A stretch of 64,000 bases of DNA from Thermococcus sp. (lineage in GTDB: Archaea; Methanobacteriota_B; Thermococci; Thermococcales; Thermococcaceae): assembly GCF_027063845.1 (NCBI RefSeq), contig NZ_JAMOQU010000019.1, forward strand, positions 62,001-126,000, written 5' to 3'. Positions 22,587 through 30,873 of this stretch are shown here, piece after piece. The translations under genes and the position numbers were made by a program. Numbering within the stretch: the first letter of the stretch is position 1; each line of letters starts with the position of its first letter. The notes beneath the pieces are model-generated. The model was not told the DNA's origin and did not search any database. It saw only the letters and a list, made by a program, of their open reading frames with translations.

Positions 22587-24518
22587 GTGAAGTTCATATT
22601 CGGAATCCACAACCACCAGCCCCTTGGGAACTTCGGGTGGGTGTTCGAGAGCGCCTACGAGAGGGCTTACAAACCGTTCCTTGAGACGCTCGAAGAGTAC
22701 CCAAACATGAAGGTTGCCGTCCACTACTCCGGCCCGCTCCTTGAGTGGATAGCCGGCAACAGACCTGAACACCTCGACCTCCTCAAAAGCCTCGTGAGAA
22801 GGGGCCAGGTCGAGATTATCGTTGCCGGCTTCTACGAGCCGGTTCTGGCGTCCATCCCCGAGGAAGACCGGGTCGAGCAGGTTAACCTCCTCAAGGAGTT
22901 CGCCGGAAAGCTCGGCTACGATGCCAGGGGACTCTGGCTGACCGAGAGGGTCTGGGAGCCCGAGCTCGTGAAAACCTTGCGGAAGGCGGGGATAGAGTAC
23001 GTCGTCGTTGACGACTACCACTTTATGAGCGCCGGCCTGCCGAAGGAAAGCCTATACTGGCCCTACTACACGGAGGACGGCGGTGAAACTGTGGTGGTCT
23101 TCCCGATTGACGAGAAGCTCAGGTACCTCATCCCCTTCCGTCCGGTGGAGAAGACGATTGACTACCTCCACGCCCTCGATGACGGCGACGAGAGCAAGGT
23201 CGCGGTCTTCCACGACGACGGCGAGAAGTTCGGTGTCTGGCCTGGAACCTACGAGTGGGTTCACGAGAAAGGCTGGCTCAGGGAGTTCTTTGAGAGGGTT
23301 TCGAGCGACGAGAGGATAGAGGTTCTCCTCTACTCAGAATACCTGAGGCGGTTCAAGCCGAAGGGCCTCGTCTATCTGCCCATAGCTTCCTACTTCGAGA
23401 TGAGCGAGTGGTCCCTACCTGCCGAGCAGGCGAGGCTTTTCGTCGAGTTCGTGAACCGGCTGAAGGCTGAGGGGATTTTCGACCGCTACCGCGTCTTCGT
23501 AAGGGGAGGAATCTGGAAGAACTTCTTCTTCAAGTATCCCGAGGGCAACTACACCCACAAGAGGATGCTCATGGTGAGCAGGCTCGTGAGGAACAACCCC
23601 GAGGCGAGGCGGTTTCTGCTGAAGGCCCAGTGCAACGATGCCTACTGGCACGGCGTCTTCGGCGGAATCTACCTCCCGCACCTCCGCAGGGCCGTCTGGG
23701 AAAACCTGATACGGGCGAACAGCTACGTTTCCACTGGAACGTTCGTCCGCGACCTCGACTTCGACGGCCTCGAGGAGGTCTTCATCGAGGGCGAGGGCTT
23801 CTACTACTCCTTTAAGCCCGGCCTCGGAGGTTCCCTCGTCGAGCTGAGCTCCAAGGGAAGGTTCGTGAACTACGCCGACGTCCTGACAAGGCGCTACGAG
23901 CACTACCACTCCACCGGAAGCGCCGTTCCCGAGGAGGAGAGCGACGGTGTCGAGAGCATTCATGAGCTCTCGGGTGAGGTTCCTGGAGAGATTAAGAAGG
24001 AGGTCGCCTACGATTCCGTCAGGCGGGCGCTCCTCCAGGACAGGTTTCTAAGGCCCGAAACGACCCTCGACGACTTCAGGCTGAACCGCTACGAACCCCT
24101 GGCGGACTTCGCCGAAAAGCCATACTGCTATTCGCTCGATGGAAACGGGCTGAGGCTCTGGAGGAATGAGGGGGACTTCTCGGTCGTCAAGGTCTTCAGG
24201 CCCCATGAGAAGGGCTTCACCGTTGACTACGCCGTCTCCGGAAGGGGAACTTTCGCGGTTGAGCTAAACCTTGCCGTTCACAGCGTGATGGAGGTGCCGG
24301 GGGAGCTGGAAGGCTCAAGGATTGAGGTGGACGACCGCTACGCCGTCGGGAGGTTCTCCGTTGAGCTCGATAGAAAAGCGAGGATGTGGAAGTTCCCGGT
24401 AAAAACGCTGAGCAAGAGCGAAAGCGGGTGGGACTTCATCCAGCAGGGCGTGAGCTACACCTTCCTGTTCCCGCTTGACGGGGAGCTGAAGTTCAGGCTC
24501 TCCTTCAGAGAACGCTAG
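22587..24518 (+). CDS. GH57 4-alpha-glucanotransferase
   Basis: 643 residues, very like the Thermococcus litoralis enzyme that disproportionates maltooligosaccharides. The GH57 catalytic domain has IHNHQPLGNFGW, the nucleophile Glu120 in TERVWEPEL and the acid/base Asp211 in FHDDGEKFG; the C-terminal beta-sandwich runs from about residue 380 (FVRDLDFDGLEEV) to the end. Start GTG 22587 follows GGTGGAGGG and gives the family-typical KFIFGIHNHQP N-terminus; an in-frame GTG three codons earlier is possible. It works in starch/glycogen handling. Control by sugar availability is shown by the perfect TGM just upstream. Confidence 0.93.
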   Translation: MKFIFGIHNHQPLGNFGWVFESAYERAYKPFLETLEEYPNMKVAVHYSGPLLEWIAGNRPEHLDLLKSLVRRGQVEIIVAGFYEPVLASIPEEDRVEQVNLLKEFAGKLGYDARGLWLTERVWEPELVKTLRKAGIEYVVVDDYHFMSAGLPKESLYWPYYTEDGGETVVVFPIDEKLRYLIPFRPVEKTIDYLHALDDGDESKVAVFHDDGEKFGVWPGTYEWVHEKGWLREFFERVSSDERIEVLLYSEYLRRFKPKGLVYLPIASYFEMSEWSLPAEQARLFVEFVNRLKAEGIFDRYRVFVRGGIWKNFFFKYPEGNYTHKRMLMVSRLVRNNPEARRFLLKAQCNDAYWHGVFGGIYLPHLRRAVWENLIRANSYVSTGTFVRDLDFDGLEEVFIEGEGFYYSFKPGLGGSLVELSSKGRFVNYADVLTRRYEHYHSTGSAVPEEESDGVESIHELSGEVPGEIKKEVAYDSVRRALLQDRFLRPETTLDDFRLNRYEPLADFAEKPYCYSLDGNGLRLWRNEGDFSVVKVFRPHEKGFTVDYAVSGRGTFAVELNLAVHSVMEVPGELEGSRIEVDDRYAVGRFSVELDRKARMWKFPVKTLSKSESGWDFIQQGVSYTFLFPLDGELKFRLSFRER

Positions 24519-25165
24519 ACCCTGAGGGAGACCCCCTCCATGTCCTTTCTTATTGACTTGACGACGTTGAACTCCGTCATTCTTCCCAGGGACGATACCC
24601 TAATGACCGTCGTGGCAACGTCTTCCAAGAGCCCCAGGAGAAACTTTTTGCCCTCATCGAGCAGAGACGTCTTGATGAAGTGAACCGCCAGCCTGTCCTC
24701 GTTTCCAACGTATTGGGCTAGGAGGCTGAGGAGCAGGTGAACGTTTTTGGGCGCTACCTCTGAAGTCGCGAAGAGCTTCTCGATGCCCAAGGCTATCGTT
24801 AGAACGGGTGCGTTTTCCTCAACAAACTTCTCGTACGCCTCTTTAAACTTTCCCATCAGTATGACGGGTTCGCTGAGGTCGCTTATCCAGGCAACGACAT
24901 TTCCGTTCTTTATTTTCCCTCCTATCTTTATGACGTTGACGTTCTCAAACGTCTCGCCATCGAAGCCTGCCAGCTTGGCCTTGGCCTTTATGAGGTGCAG
25001 GGAATCAATGACATCAACAACGAGGACTGTGTATCCTTTGGAGAGCCCCCAGGTTATGAGGTGGTGCAGCCCAAAGTACTGGTCTTTAACGTCCGTTCTC
25101 TCTATCAGCACGATTTCCCCCGGCTTTAGTGAATCCCATAGGCCGTTGATGACGTCCCCGAGCAT
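24515..25165 (-). CDS. DUF257-like (degenerate KaiC fold) protein
   Basis: 216 residues. It begins LGDVINGLWDSLKPGEIVLIERTD, has the RecA-like strand TVLVVDVIDSLHLIKAKA, and later NVVAWISDLSEPVILMG, but again no Walker A is present where KaiC-like ATPases have one. This matches what I recall of DUF257, a family restricted to Thermococcales with no known function. It is a more distant relative of the two proteins at 2305-3066 and 5905-6657. ATG 25165 follows GGAGGTGGACG, and the promoter has an inverted repeat across the TATA box. Stop overlaps the convergent glucanotransferase gene by 4 nt. Confidence 0.65.
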   Translation of the reverse strand: MLGDVINGLWDSLKPGEIVLIERTDVKDQYFGLHHLITWGLSKGYTVLVVDVIDSLHLIKAKAKLAGFDGETFENVNVIKIGGKIKNGNVVAWISDLSEPVILMGKFKEAYEKFVEENAPVLTIALGIEKLFATSEVAPKNVHLLLSLLAQYVGNEDRLAVHFIKTSLLDEGKKFLLGLLEDVATTVIRVSSLGRMTEFNVVKSIRKDMEGVSLRV

Positions 25166-25202
25166 TCGTCCACCTCCTTTGATAACTTTGGGTTAGTTTA
25201 TG

Positions 25203-25241
25203 CCCTCGAGGTATATAAACGATTCGAAATACCATCGAGGG
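25203..25241. promoter_or_regulatory. Inverted repeat spanning the TATA box of the DUF257-like gene
   Basis: CCCTCGAGGTAT (25203-25214) pairs with ATACCATCGAGGG (25229-25241) with one bulged base, 12 bp in all. The minus-strand TATA box (GTATATAAAC on the plus strand, 25211-25220) sits inside the left arm. Either a DNA operator that would block TBP, or a hairpin at the end of the transcript from 25376; both fit. Confidence 0.5.
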
Positions 25242-25260
25242 GACTAAATAAAAAAAGAAA
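25240..25260 (-). terminator. T-rich 3' end signal for the 746-aa membrane protein gene
   Basis: On the minus strand this reads as a run of T with few interruptions (CTTTTCTTTTTTTATTT), a typical archaeal intrinsic termination signal, about 120 nt after the stop codon of the gene at 25376-27616. Confidence 0.45.
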
Positions 25261-25299
25261 AGCCGTTTGCAAGCTCTTACATTTTTCTTTCGAAAGTCC

Positions 25300-25355
25300 G
25301 CTTCCGAATGAATGGGCAAACCATCTTAGAGGCCCGCCGGTTACCCATCGGAAGC
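25300..25355. other. Three-segment stem-loop, possible structured RNA
   Basis: GCTTCCG (25300-25306) pairs with CGGAAGC (25349-25355), ATGGG (25312-25316) with CCCAT (25344-25348) and AACC (25319-25322) with GGTT (25339-25342), leaving a 5-nt bulge and a loop of about 16 nt. It lies in the 210-nt gap after the membrane-protein gene and could be a 3' UTR structure on the minus strand or an independent small RNA. No C/D boxes are seen; an H/ACA-type pocket is not convincing. Confidence 0.4.
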
Positions 25356-25375
25356 CTCGGATAGGGTGGCCTTCA

Positions 25376-27616
25376 TCACAGCTCAGGGCCCGAAAGTCTC
25401 CTCATCGGCGCGAACTTCATCATTGTGTAGATAACTAGTATCTCCCAGGCAAGTGCGGAGTAATAGCGGAGCCTCTCGAAGGGGTCCCTGAAGGTGGCCT
25501 TTACTTCCGAAACTCCCTCTTCAACGTTTATTAACGTCAGTCCCGTTCTGTCGTCCCGAATGACTTTGACTTTACGTCCGTTCACGTAGACCTCCCAGTA
25601 TGGGAAGTACGCCTCTGACACCCTTAAGAGCACGGGCTTTTTGGCCGTTACCCTGAACGAATACCGGCCGTCCCCGCGGACGAGTTGGCCTATCTGAATC
25701 TGGCTCTCTTCTCGGGGAATAATGCTCTTCAGGACTTCCAGCTCGTATTGGGAGCCCGTGTAGGCTATATGGTACAGGAAGTTGCCGCCGAGGACGTAGA
25801 GGGTTCCGTTTCCAATCTGTTTGGCCCCTATCAGCGTCCACTTTCCCATGCTCACTATTGGGCTCACGTTCGTGAACACCGGCCCGTACCACGGGAAATC
25901 CCCGTACCTGAAAGACGCGAAGCGGGAGACGTTGTAGACCTCGGAGGAGAGCTCTGAAGCGTTTATCGGCCTTACCTGCGCTCTGACCCCGAAGAGCGTG
26001 TCTGTGCTTTCAGGGGCCCATACAAGTGTTCCCCCGCTTTTTACGAACTCCCAGAGATTTTCTGCCGTGTGGTTGTCCGGGTTGCCTGAGTAGATAACGG
26101 TGGTTACCTCCGAGAGGTTCGTAGGGAGCTCCCTGGTGTACGCATAGTCGAGGGGCAGGTCGTAGAAGTGGCCGGCCATGAGGGTTGAAACCGGCTGGAC
26201 GAAGCTCACGTTGGCTTCGTAGACCCTATAACGTCCAATTGTTGCCATTTTCACGTAGCCAGGTTGCTCTGCGTTGATTAGGTATTTCACGTCGTAAGCT
26301 TTCAGGTAGGGGCTTGCGTTTCCACCAGTTGCAAGAAGGTACCAGAGTCTTTCCATCTCTTTGTCGGTCGGGTTGCCCTCATGGTACCAGCCGTTGAGTG
26401 TGTCCTTCCCGGAGAGGGCCGGCAGGTAGCTGTAAACTGCCCCGGGATAGTTCACGAGAAAGCGCCAGTCCTTTCCGGGTTGCTTCGAGAGGTATTCCGC
26501 GAGCTGAAGCGTGTCCTGGGGGATGCTTTTAATGTAAGGAATCTCCTCTGTGAACGGCACGAGCAACACGACGATGGTTATTAATCCCACAACGGTCGCT
26601 TTCCTAACTTCCAGCCCGTTCAACGCGTCTGCCACGATGAGGGGAACAAGGAGGTTTGTGGCATCGAGCCACCTGTACGGGGGAATCATGGAAACGACCG
26701 GGAGTGAGTACAGCTCGGGGGTTGGGGAGTAATAGCCGAGGCTGAGGTAAACCGCCGCTGAGATGAGGGTAATCTTTCTCAGGTTGCTTCTTCCGGACTT
26801 CCAGGCAACTGCCCAGAAAACGACTATCAGGGCGAGCGGGACTGCCATCTCTGGTCTTGCGAGGGTGTCTGGATTGAGGCTGTAGTGCCGAAACAGCCAC
26901 GGGCTCATGTTCACTCTCCAAAAGTGTGTCCATTCTCTGTCGTAGAAGAACGGGATGTACCAGAACGCGGTGAGGAAGATTACCGCTCCCATGACCCTCA
27001 GGGCGTTTCCGATAACACGGAGCTCCGTAAGGCTATCCCAGTGCAGTGCGAGTGCGAGGATGAGGAGGGGAATCACAATTGAGTGGTGGGTGAGGACGAC
27101 CAGCGAAATCGAGAGGGCCGAGAGGAGCAGGTATCTCTCCCTGTATTCCCGCAGGAGGAGGACTCCGAGGAGGAAGAGGGGAGCAAGATGGATGGCGTTC
27201 GCCCTCGGGAAGTTGCCCTCGATGTACGCGACCCCAAGGTGCCACGGGAAGAGCAGGAAAACGAGCGGTGCTACGTAGGGCTCTTTTTCAAGCCTCTTCA
27301 GGTAGGTATGTAGGGCGAGGGCACCAAGGAACGCGCTCAGCATCAGTGTAACCGCGTAGCCCCTGACTGCACTCCCAAAAACCTTCCCGAAGAAAGCCGC
27401 GATAATGTACGAACCGGGGGGATAGAACCTGAGGAAGGGGAAGCCCGCGTACCATTCCTCTATCCACGGCTCCCAGCCGTCCTCCATTAGCTTGTGGACT
27501 TTAAAGAGGTGTCCGAGGCCGTCTCCCTTCAGGTCGGGGTGGGCTGGGGCGAAGAAGAGGGGCAGGAATTCAAGCACTGAGACAGCAAGCAAAAGGAGGA
27601 CGTATCCCCGCTTCAT
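25376..27616 (-). CDS. Large multi-pass membrane protein, YfhO/PTPS-related GT-C-like
   Basis: 746 residues: about 10-12 membrane helices in the first ~370, then an extracellular region of ~330 residues with many N-glycosylation sequons, and a final helix near 720-738. The first loop has PDLKGDGLGHLFKVHKLMEDG followed by FPFLRFYPPGSY, which resembles the membrane proteins annotated with a 6-pyruvoyl-tetrahydropterin-synthase-related domain; the C-terminal YFPYWEVYVNGRKV is like the end of YfhO glycosyltransferases. A GT-C-type glycosyltransferase or glycan-binding role is likely; donor unknown. It overlaps the small upstream gene by 4 nt. Confidence 0.75.
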   Translation of the reverse strand: MKRGYVLLLLAVSVLEFLPLFFAPAHPDLKGDGLGHLFKVHKLMEDGWEPWIEEWYAGFPFLRFYPPGSYIIAAFFGKVFGSAVRGYAVTLMLSAFLGALALHTYLKRLEKEPYVAPLVFLLFPWHLGVAYIEGNFPRANAIHLAPLFLLGVLLLREYRERYLLLSALSISLVVLTHHSIVIPLLILALALHWDSLTELRVIGNALRVMGAVIFLTAFWYIPFFYDREWTHFWRVNMSPWLFRHYSLNPDTLARPEMAVPLALIVVFWAVAWKSGRSNLRKITLISAAVYLSLGYYSPTPELYSLPVVSMIPPYRWLDATNLLVPLIVADALNGLEVRKATVVGLITIVVLLVPFTEEIPYIKSIPQDTLQLAEYLSKQPGKDWRFLVNYPGAVYSYLPALSGKDTLNGWYHEGNPTDKEMERLWYLLATGGNASPYLKAYDVKYLINAEQPGYVKMATIGRYRVYEANVSFVQPVSTLMAGHFYDLPLDYAYTRELPTNLSEVTTVIYSGNPDNHTAENLWEFVKSGGTLVWAPESTDTLFGVRAQVRPINASELSSEVYNVSRFASFRYGDFPWYGPVFTNVSPIVSMGKWTLIGAKQIGNGTLYVLGGNFLYHIAYTGSQYELEVLKSIIPREESQIQIGQLVRGDGRYSFRVTAKKPVLLRVSEAYFPYWEVYVNGRKVKVIRDDRTGLTLINVEEGVSEVKATFRDPFERLRYYSALAWEILVIYTMMKFAPMRRLSGPEL

Positions 27617-28044
27617 CTCCCTACCTCCAAGATTTCAATGAGCTCTGCTATCCCCTGAACCGTCGCAGAGAAGAGCCAGTTTGTTCCATCCCAGCCAATC
27701 CATAGTCCGTCTCCTGCATGGGCCACTTGTATTCTCCCGCCCGGGACCTCTATGAACGCCTCTCCCTTTATCTCTTGCCCGGGTAGAATACCAACCACGA
27801 GCGCCCTTCCGAGGTACCTTGTGAGCTTTAGAATCCTCCCCAGAACGTCCACGGTCGCCTCATCCTCGAACCAGACGAGGACCTCTCCCGTTGAGTAGTT
27901 GTGGATAACCCTGCACCTGTGCTTCCCTGTTGTGAACTCCGCGGAGTACCTCTCCGCGCTTTCTCTCTCAACCGCTCCGCTCCCAGCAAGTTCCTTTGTG
28001 AACCTGCCTGGGTGAGAGGCCCCCACGATTTTTATCCCTGCCAT
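27613..28044 (-). CDS. Hypothetical soluble protein
   Basis: 143 residues, no membrane segments and no motif I recognise. Several beta-strand-like stretches (CRVIHNYSTGEVLVWFED, GRALVVGILPGQEIKGEAFI, GDGLWIGWDGTNWLFSAT) suggest a compact beta-rich domain. ATG 28044 appears leaderless: ATATAAATAA lies about 25 nt upstream and the region is a short divergent promoter shared with the GT2 gene at 28085. Its stop overlaps the start of the 746-aa membrane protein, so the two are probably expressed together and may act on the same surface glycan pathway. Confidence 0.6.
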   Translation of the reverse strand: MAGIKIVGASHPGRFTKELAGSGAVERESAERYSAEFTTGKHRCRVIHNYSTGEVLVWFEDEATVDVLGRILKLTRYLGRALVVGILPGQEIKGEAFIEVPGGRIQVAHAGDGLWIGWDGTNWLFSATVQGIAELIEILEVGR

Positions 28045-28084
28045 TTTAACCAGTAGTTATTTATATACCCTTCCTAAAACTCTT

Positions 28085-29428
28085 ATGATGAGGCCCTCCC
28101 TCAAATTCCAATCCGTGCTTTACTTGTACATTCTCCTGCTCGCGGGGTTTTCAGTGTTAGTTCCCGTTCCTTACATACTTGAGGCCGTTCTCCTGTTCCT
28201 CTTTTTGATGGTCTCGTCCGGGCTTGTCTTTTACACTCTTCTGATTCTGGCCACTCAGAGAGATTATCCGACGGAACCAAAGCCAGTTCCTACTGGATTC
28301 TTTGAACCGACTGTCTACGTTCTTATTCCTGCTCACAACGAAGAGACTGTCATAGAGAAGACAGCCCGCTCCGTACTCAACCAAAACTACTCAAACTTCA
28401 AGGTGTTTTTGATAAACGATAACTCGACCGATGGAACGCTTGAGGTTATGAGAAGAATGGAGTCCTCGTGGAGTGGAAAGGTTTTCGTTATCAACGTTCC
28501 GCCTCACAGGGGTAGAAGCAAGCCGAGGGCCCTTAATTACACCCTTGAACTCATTGAGACTGCGTTTAAATGGCCTGATTACATCTTCATACTGGACGCC
28601 GATTACCTCATTGGGCCCAACGCTCTGAGGACCCTCGTCGGTATCATGGAGGGGGCACCGAACTATGTTATCGGCGTTCAGGGGAACGTCAGGCCGAGGA
28701 ACTGGGACAAGAACTTCATCACGCGCTTCATAACCCTCGAGAGACTCGTTGGTTTTAACGTGGCCATCGAGGGTGACATGAAGCTCAACGAAAACGGCAA
28801 ATACGGGGGAACCGTGGCGTTACTTCGGTTCTCGCACCTTCTACGCCTCGGTAAGTTCCGTGAGGACTCCGTCACTGAGGACACTGACCTATGGGCGAGG
28901 GCGCTCATCGAAGGCTACCGCTTCTGGTACTACCACGGTGTAGTCGGCTGGGAGGAGGCCGTCGAAACGCTCAGAGACTACGTTAGACAGCGCTCCCGCT
29001 GGGCCCAGGGGCATCTCCAGGTCATGCTCGACTACTACTGGCCGGTTCTAAGGAGTTGCTCTGGCCTCATGGAGGCATTCATAGAGCACTTTTATATGAT
29101 GAGTTACCTCGTTCCGGTCTTCTGGTTCCTGTCCGTTGTTCTCAACGGCTACCTTGTCCTCTCCGGAGGCGTTCCTCTGGCCCTTGCTAGGCCTCAGCTC
29201 TTCCTGTCTGTTTCGATTCTTGCGTTTCTTGTCTTTTGGGTCTCGGTTGCCTATTCGAACTGGCTTGAAAAACGGAGAACTGGGTTTGGAGTCCAGTGGT
29301 GGTTCGTTGGGGCTTACCCCGCTTACTTCCTTCTCTTCGTCCTTGCGGGGGTTGTTTACACGATGCGTGGCCTGCTGAGGCTCCTCGCCGGCAGGCTCCA
29401 CTGGGAGAAGACGAGGCGCTTCACTTAA
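28085..29428 (+). CDS. Processive-type glycosyltransferase family 2 membrane protein
   Basis: 447 residues. Two N-terminal membrane helices are followed by a GT2 domain (about 75-320) with PTVYVLIPAHNEE, NDNSTDGT, the metal-binding DADY, TEDTDLWAR and the QRSRW signature typical of cellulose/hyaluronan synthase-like enzymes, and then four C-terminal helices. These proteins extend a polysaccharide and often push it through the membrane. The first ATG at 28085 (a second at 28088) lies about 27 nt after TTATTTATATACC, so translation is probably leaderless. It is divergent from the 746-aa membrane protein operon, implying a second, separate surface-polysaccharide activity in the window. Confidence 0.88.
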   Translation: MMRPSLKFQSVLYLYILLLAGFSVLVPVPYILEAVLLFLFLMVSSGLVFYTLLILATQRDYPTEPKPVPTGFFEPTVYVLIPAHNEETVIEKTARSVLNQNYSNFKVFLINDNSTDGTLEVMRRMESSWSGKVFVINVPPHRGRSKPRALNYTLELIETAFKWPDYIFILDADYLIGPNALRTLVGIMEGAPNYVIGVQGNVRPRNWDKNFITRFITLERLVGFNVAIEGDMKLNENGKYGGTVALLRFSHLLRLGKFREDSVTEDTDLWARALIEGYRFWYYHGVVGWEEAVETLRDYVRQRSRWAQGHLQVMLDYYWPVLRSCSGLMEAFIEHFYMMSYLVPVFWFLSVVLNGYLVLSGGVPLALARPQLFLSVSILAFLVFWVSVAYSNWLEKRRTGFGVQWWFVGAYPAYFLLFVLAGVVYTMRGLLRLLAGRLHWEKTRRFT

Positions 29429-29915
29429 AGGGGTCCTTGAGTGCGAGCCTGTCGAGCTCTCCGTTCAGGACTTCAGAGTAAAGAAATGAGACCGCTTTCA
29501 GGTTGTCCACAAATCCCTGAAGTGCGTGCTCGAAAATGCCTTTCAAGATGAGCATGACTGCGAGGAATGCGTACCCTCCCCTCAAGACATCGGCGGTTAT
29601 AAAAATCAGTCCTGTGAGAACATGGAGCATTGCGTAGCCGCCGAGGGGAGGGGAGTAACGACTGAAGAACCGCCAGTACGCCGTGAATCGCATCTTCTCA
29701 AGCTCTCCCTTTAAATCTGAGTACATGAGTGCGGAGGTTGTAAAGAAAGCCCATGAGGTGAGGTATATTATGGCGGGGGCCAACTGGCCGTTCACGGTAT
29801 TCACTCCTGTTATCACAATAGAGACAGCTGAACACATCCAGAGGAAGATAGTGTACGCTTTCATGACTGTGATGAAAGTCCTTCTCAGCTTTGGGAATGT
29901 TGCAACGGTTCTCAT
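29421..29915 (-). CDS. Hypothetical membrane protein
   Basis: 164 residues with four hydrophobic segments (about 12-35, 45-63, 90-110 and 112-130) and charged loops. No motif recognised. Its ATG overlaps the TtuA stop by 4 nt (ATGA), so it is translated from the ttuA transcript, and its end overlaps the convergent GT2 gene by 8 nt. Coupling to a tRNA-thiolation gene probably reflects transcription rather than shared function. Confidence 0.6.
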   Translation of the reverse strand: MRTVATFPKLRRTFITVMKAYTIFLWMCSAVSIVITGVNTVNGQLAPAIIYLTSWAFFTTSALMYSDLKGELEKMRFTAYWRFFSRYSPPLGGYAMLHVLTGLIFITADVLRGGYAFLAVMLILKGIFEHALQGFVDNLKAVSFLYSEVLNGELDRLALKDPFK

Positions 29916-30832
29916 CGCCTCACCCTAAAGTCTATCGGTTTCTCCAGTCTCCAGAACCTGCAGAAAGAGCAGACCTCACCGCTCGACGGCATTCCGCAGA
30001 CTCTGCACTCCCTCAGCTCGGCCTCCTGGAGCTCTGTCTCGAAGAGGTGCTTCTTCCTCAAAAAGCCCTTGACGAAGTTGATTTTCGTCCCGGGCCTCTT
30101 TTCCTCCATCTCGTTGAGTATCTCCTTGTATTCAATCGTTGTCGCTCCAACGGAATAGGGACACTCCTCCATCATGTACTCGATGCCATTAGCGAGAGCG
30201 TAGGCTACCACTTCCCTCTCTGTGACCTCGTACAGCGGTTTGACCTTCTTCACGAGCTTGCCGTTGAACTGGCTTGGGGTCACAGGCCCCTGCTTCGCTA
30301 AGTACTGCGTGTTCCAGTGCATCATGTTCGAGAAGATGAAGCTCGCCTCGTCGTCGAGGTTGTGGCCAGTAGCGACAGCGTCGAAGCCGTTGTCGTAGGC
30401 GAACTTGTTGAATATGTACCTCTTCGTTAGACCGCAGTAGGAGCACGTCGGTCTTCTCGTTTTCACCTCGCCGATTCCCTTCCCGAGGAGCTCCTTAACG
30501 CGGACGATGTGGAGAGGAACGCCTAAGGCCTCACACTGTTTTTTAGCATAGCTCTCGCTCTTCTCGCTGTACTCGCCGATTCCAAGGTTTATGTGAAGGC
30601 ACTCGATGTTGTAGCCGAGCTTCTTGAGGATGTAAGCGGTAACGGCCGAGTCCTTCCCGCCGCTGACAACCACCAAAACCCTCTCGTCAGGCTTGAGCAT
30701 CTTGTAGCGCTCTATCGTCCGTTTGACCTTTCTCTCGAAGTACTCCCTGAAGTGCTCCTCGCAGAGGTACATTTTTGGGTAGTGAAGCTTGATGAAGGCG
30801 GGCTTTTCGCAGAACTTGCACCTCATCGGCAT
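29912..30832 (-). CDS. ttuA: TtuA-type tRNA-5-methyluridine(54) 2-sulfurtransferase
   Basis: 306 residues. Thiolates U54 to 2-thioribothymidine, a modification that stabilises tRNA at high temperature. N-terminal zinc ribbon (Cys5, Cys8, Cys24, His27), PP-loop SGGKDS (57-62), HINLGIGEY, CSYCGLTKRYIFN with the [4Fe-4S]-linked cysteines, GHNLDDEAS, and C-terminal CRVCGMPSSGEVCSFC. The middle portion resembles Thermus TtuA more closely than does the paralog at 4874-5851. The frame is open far upstream, but ATG 30832 is best: GGTGG lies 6 nt ahead, and a longer protein would run into the preceding gene. Confidence 0.87.
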   Translation of the reverse strand: MPMRCKFCEKPAFIKLHYPKMYLCEEHFREYFERKVKRTIERYKMLKPDERVLVVVSGGKDSAVTAYILKKLGYNIECLHINLGIGEYSEKSESYAKKQCEALGVPLHIVRVKELLGKGIGEVKTRRPTCSYCGLTKRYIFNKFAYDNGFDAVATGHNLDDEASFIFSNMMHWNTQYLAKQGPVTPSQFNGKLVKKVKPLYEVTEREVVAYALANGIEYMMEECPYSVGATTIEYKEILNEMEEKRPGTKINFVKGFLRKKHLFETELQEAELRECRVCGMPSSGEVCSFCRFWRLEKPIDFRVRR

Positions 30833-30873
30833 TTCTTTCCACCGGAAATAAAAGAGAGAGGTGGCTTTTAACG

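Noticed and set aside
23415..23963. Minus-strand open frame inside the glucanotransferase gene
   Set aside because: Frame shadow of a conserved enzyme; valine- and glutamate-rich and without a start signal.
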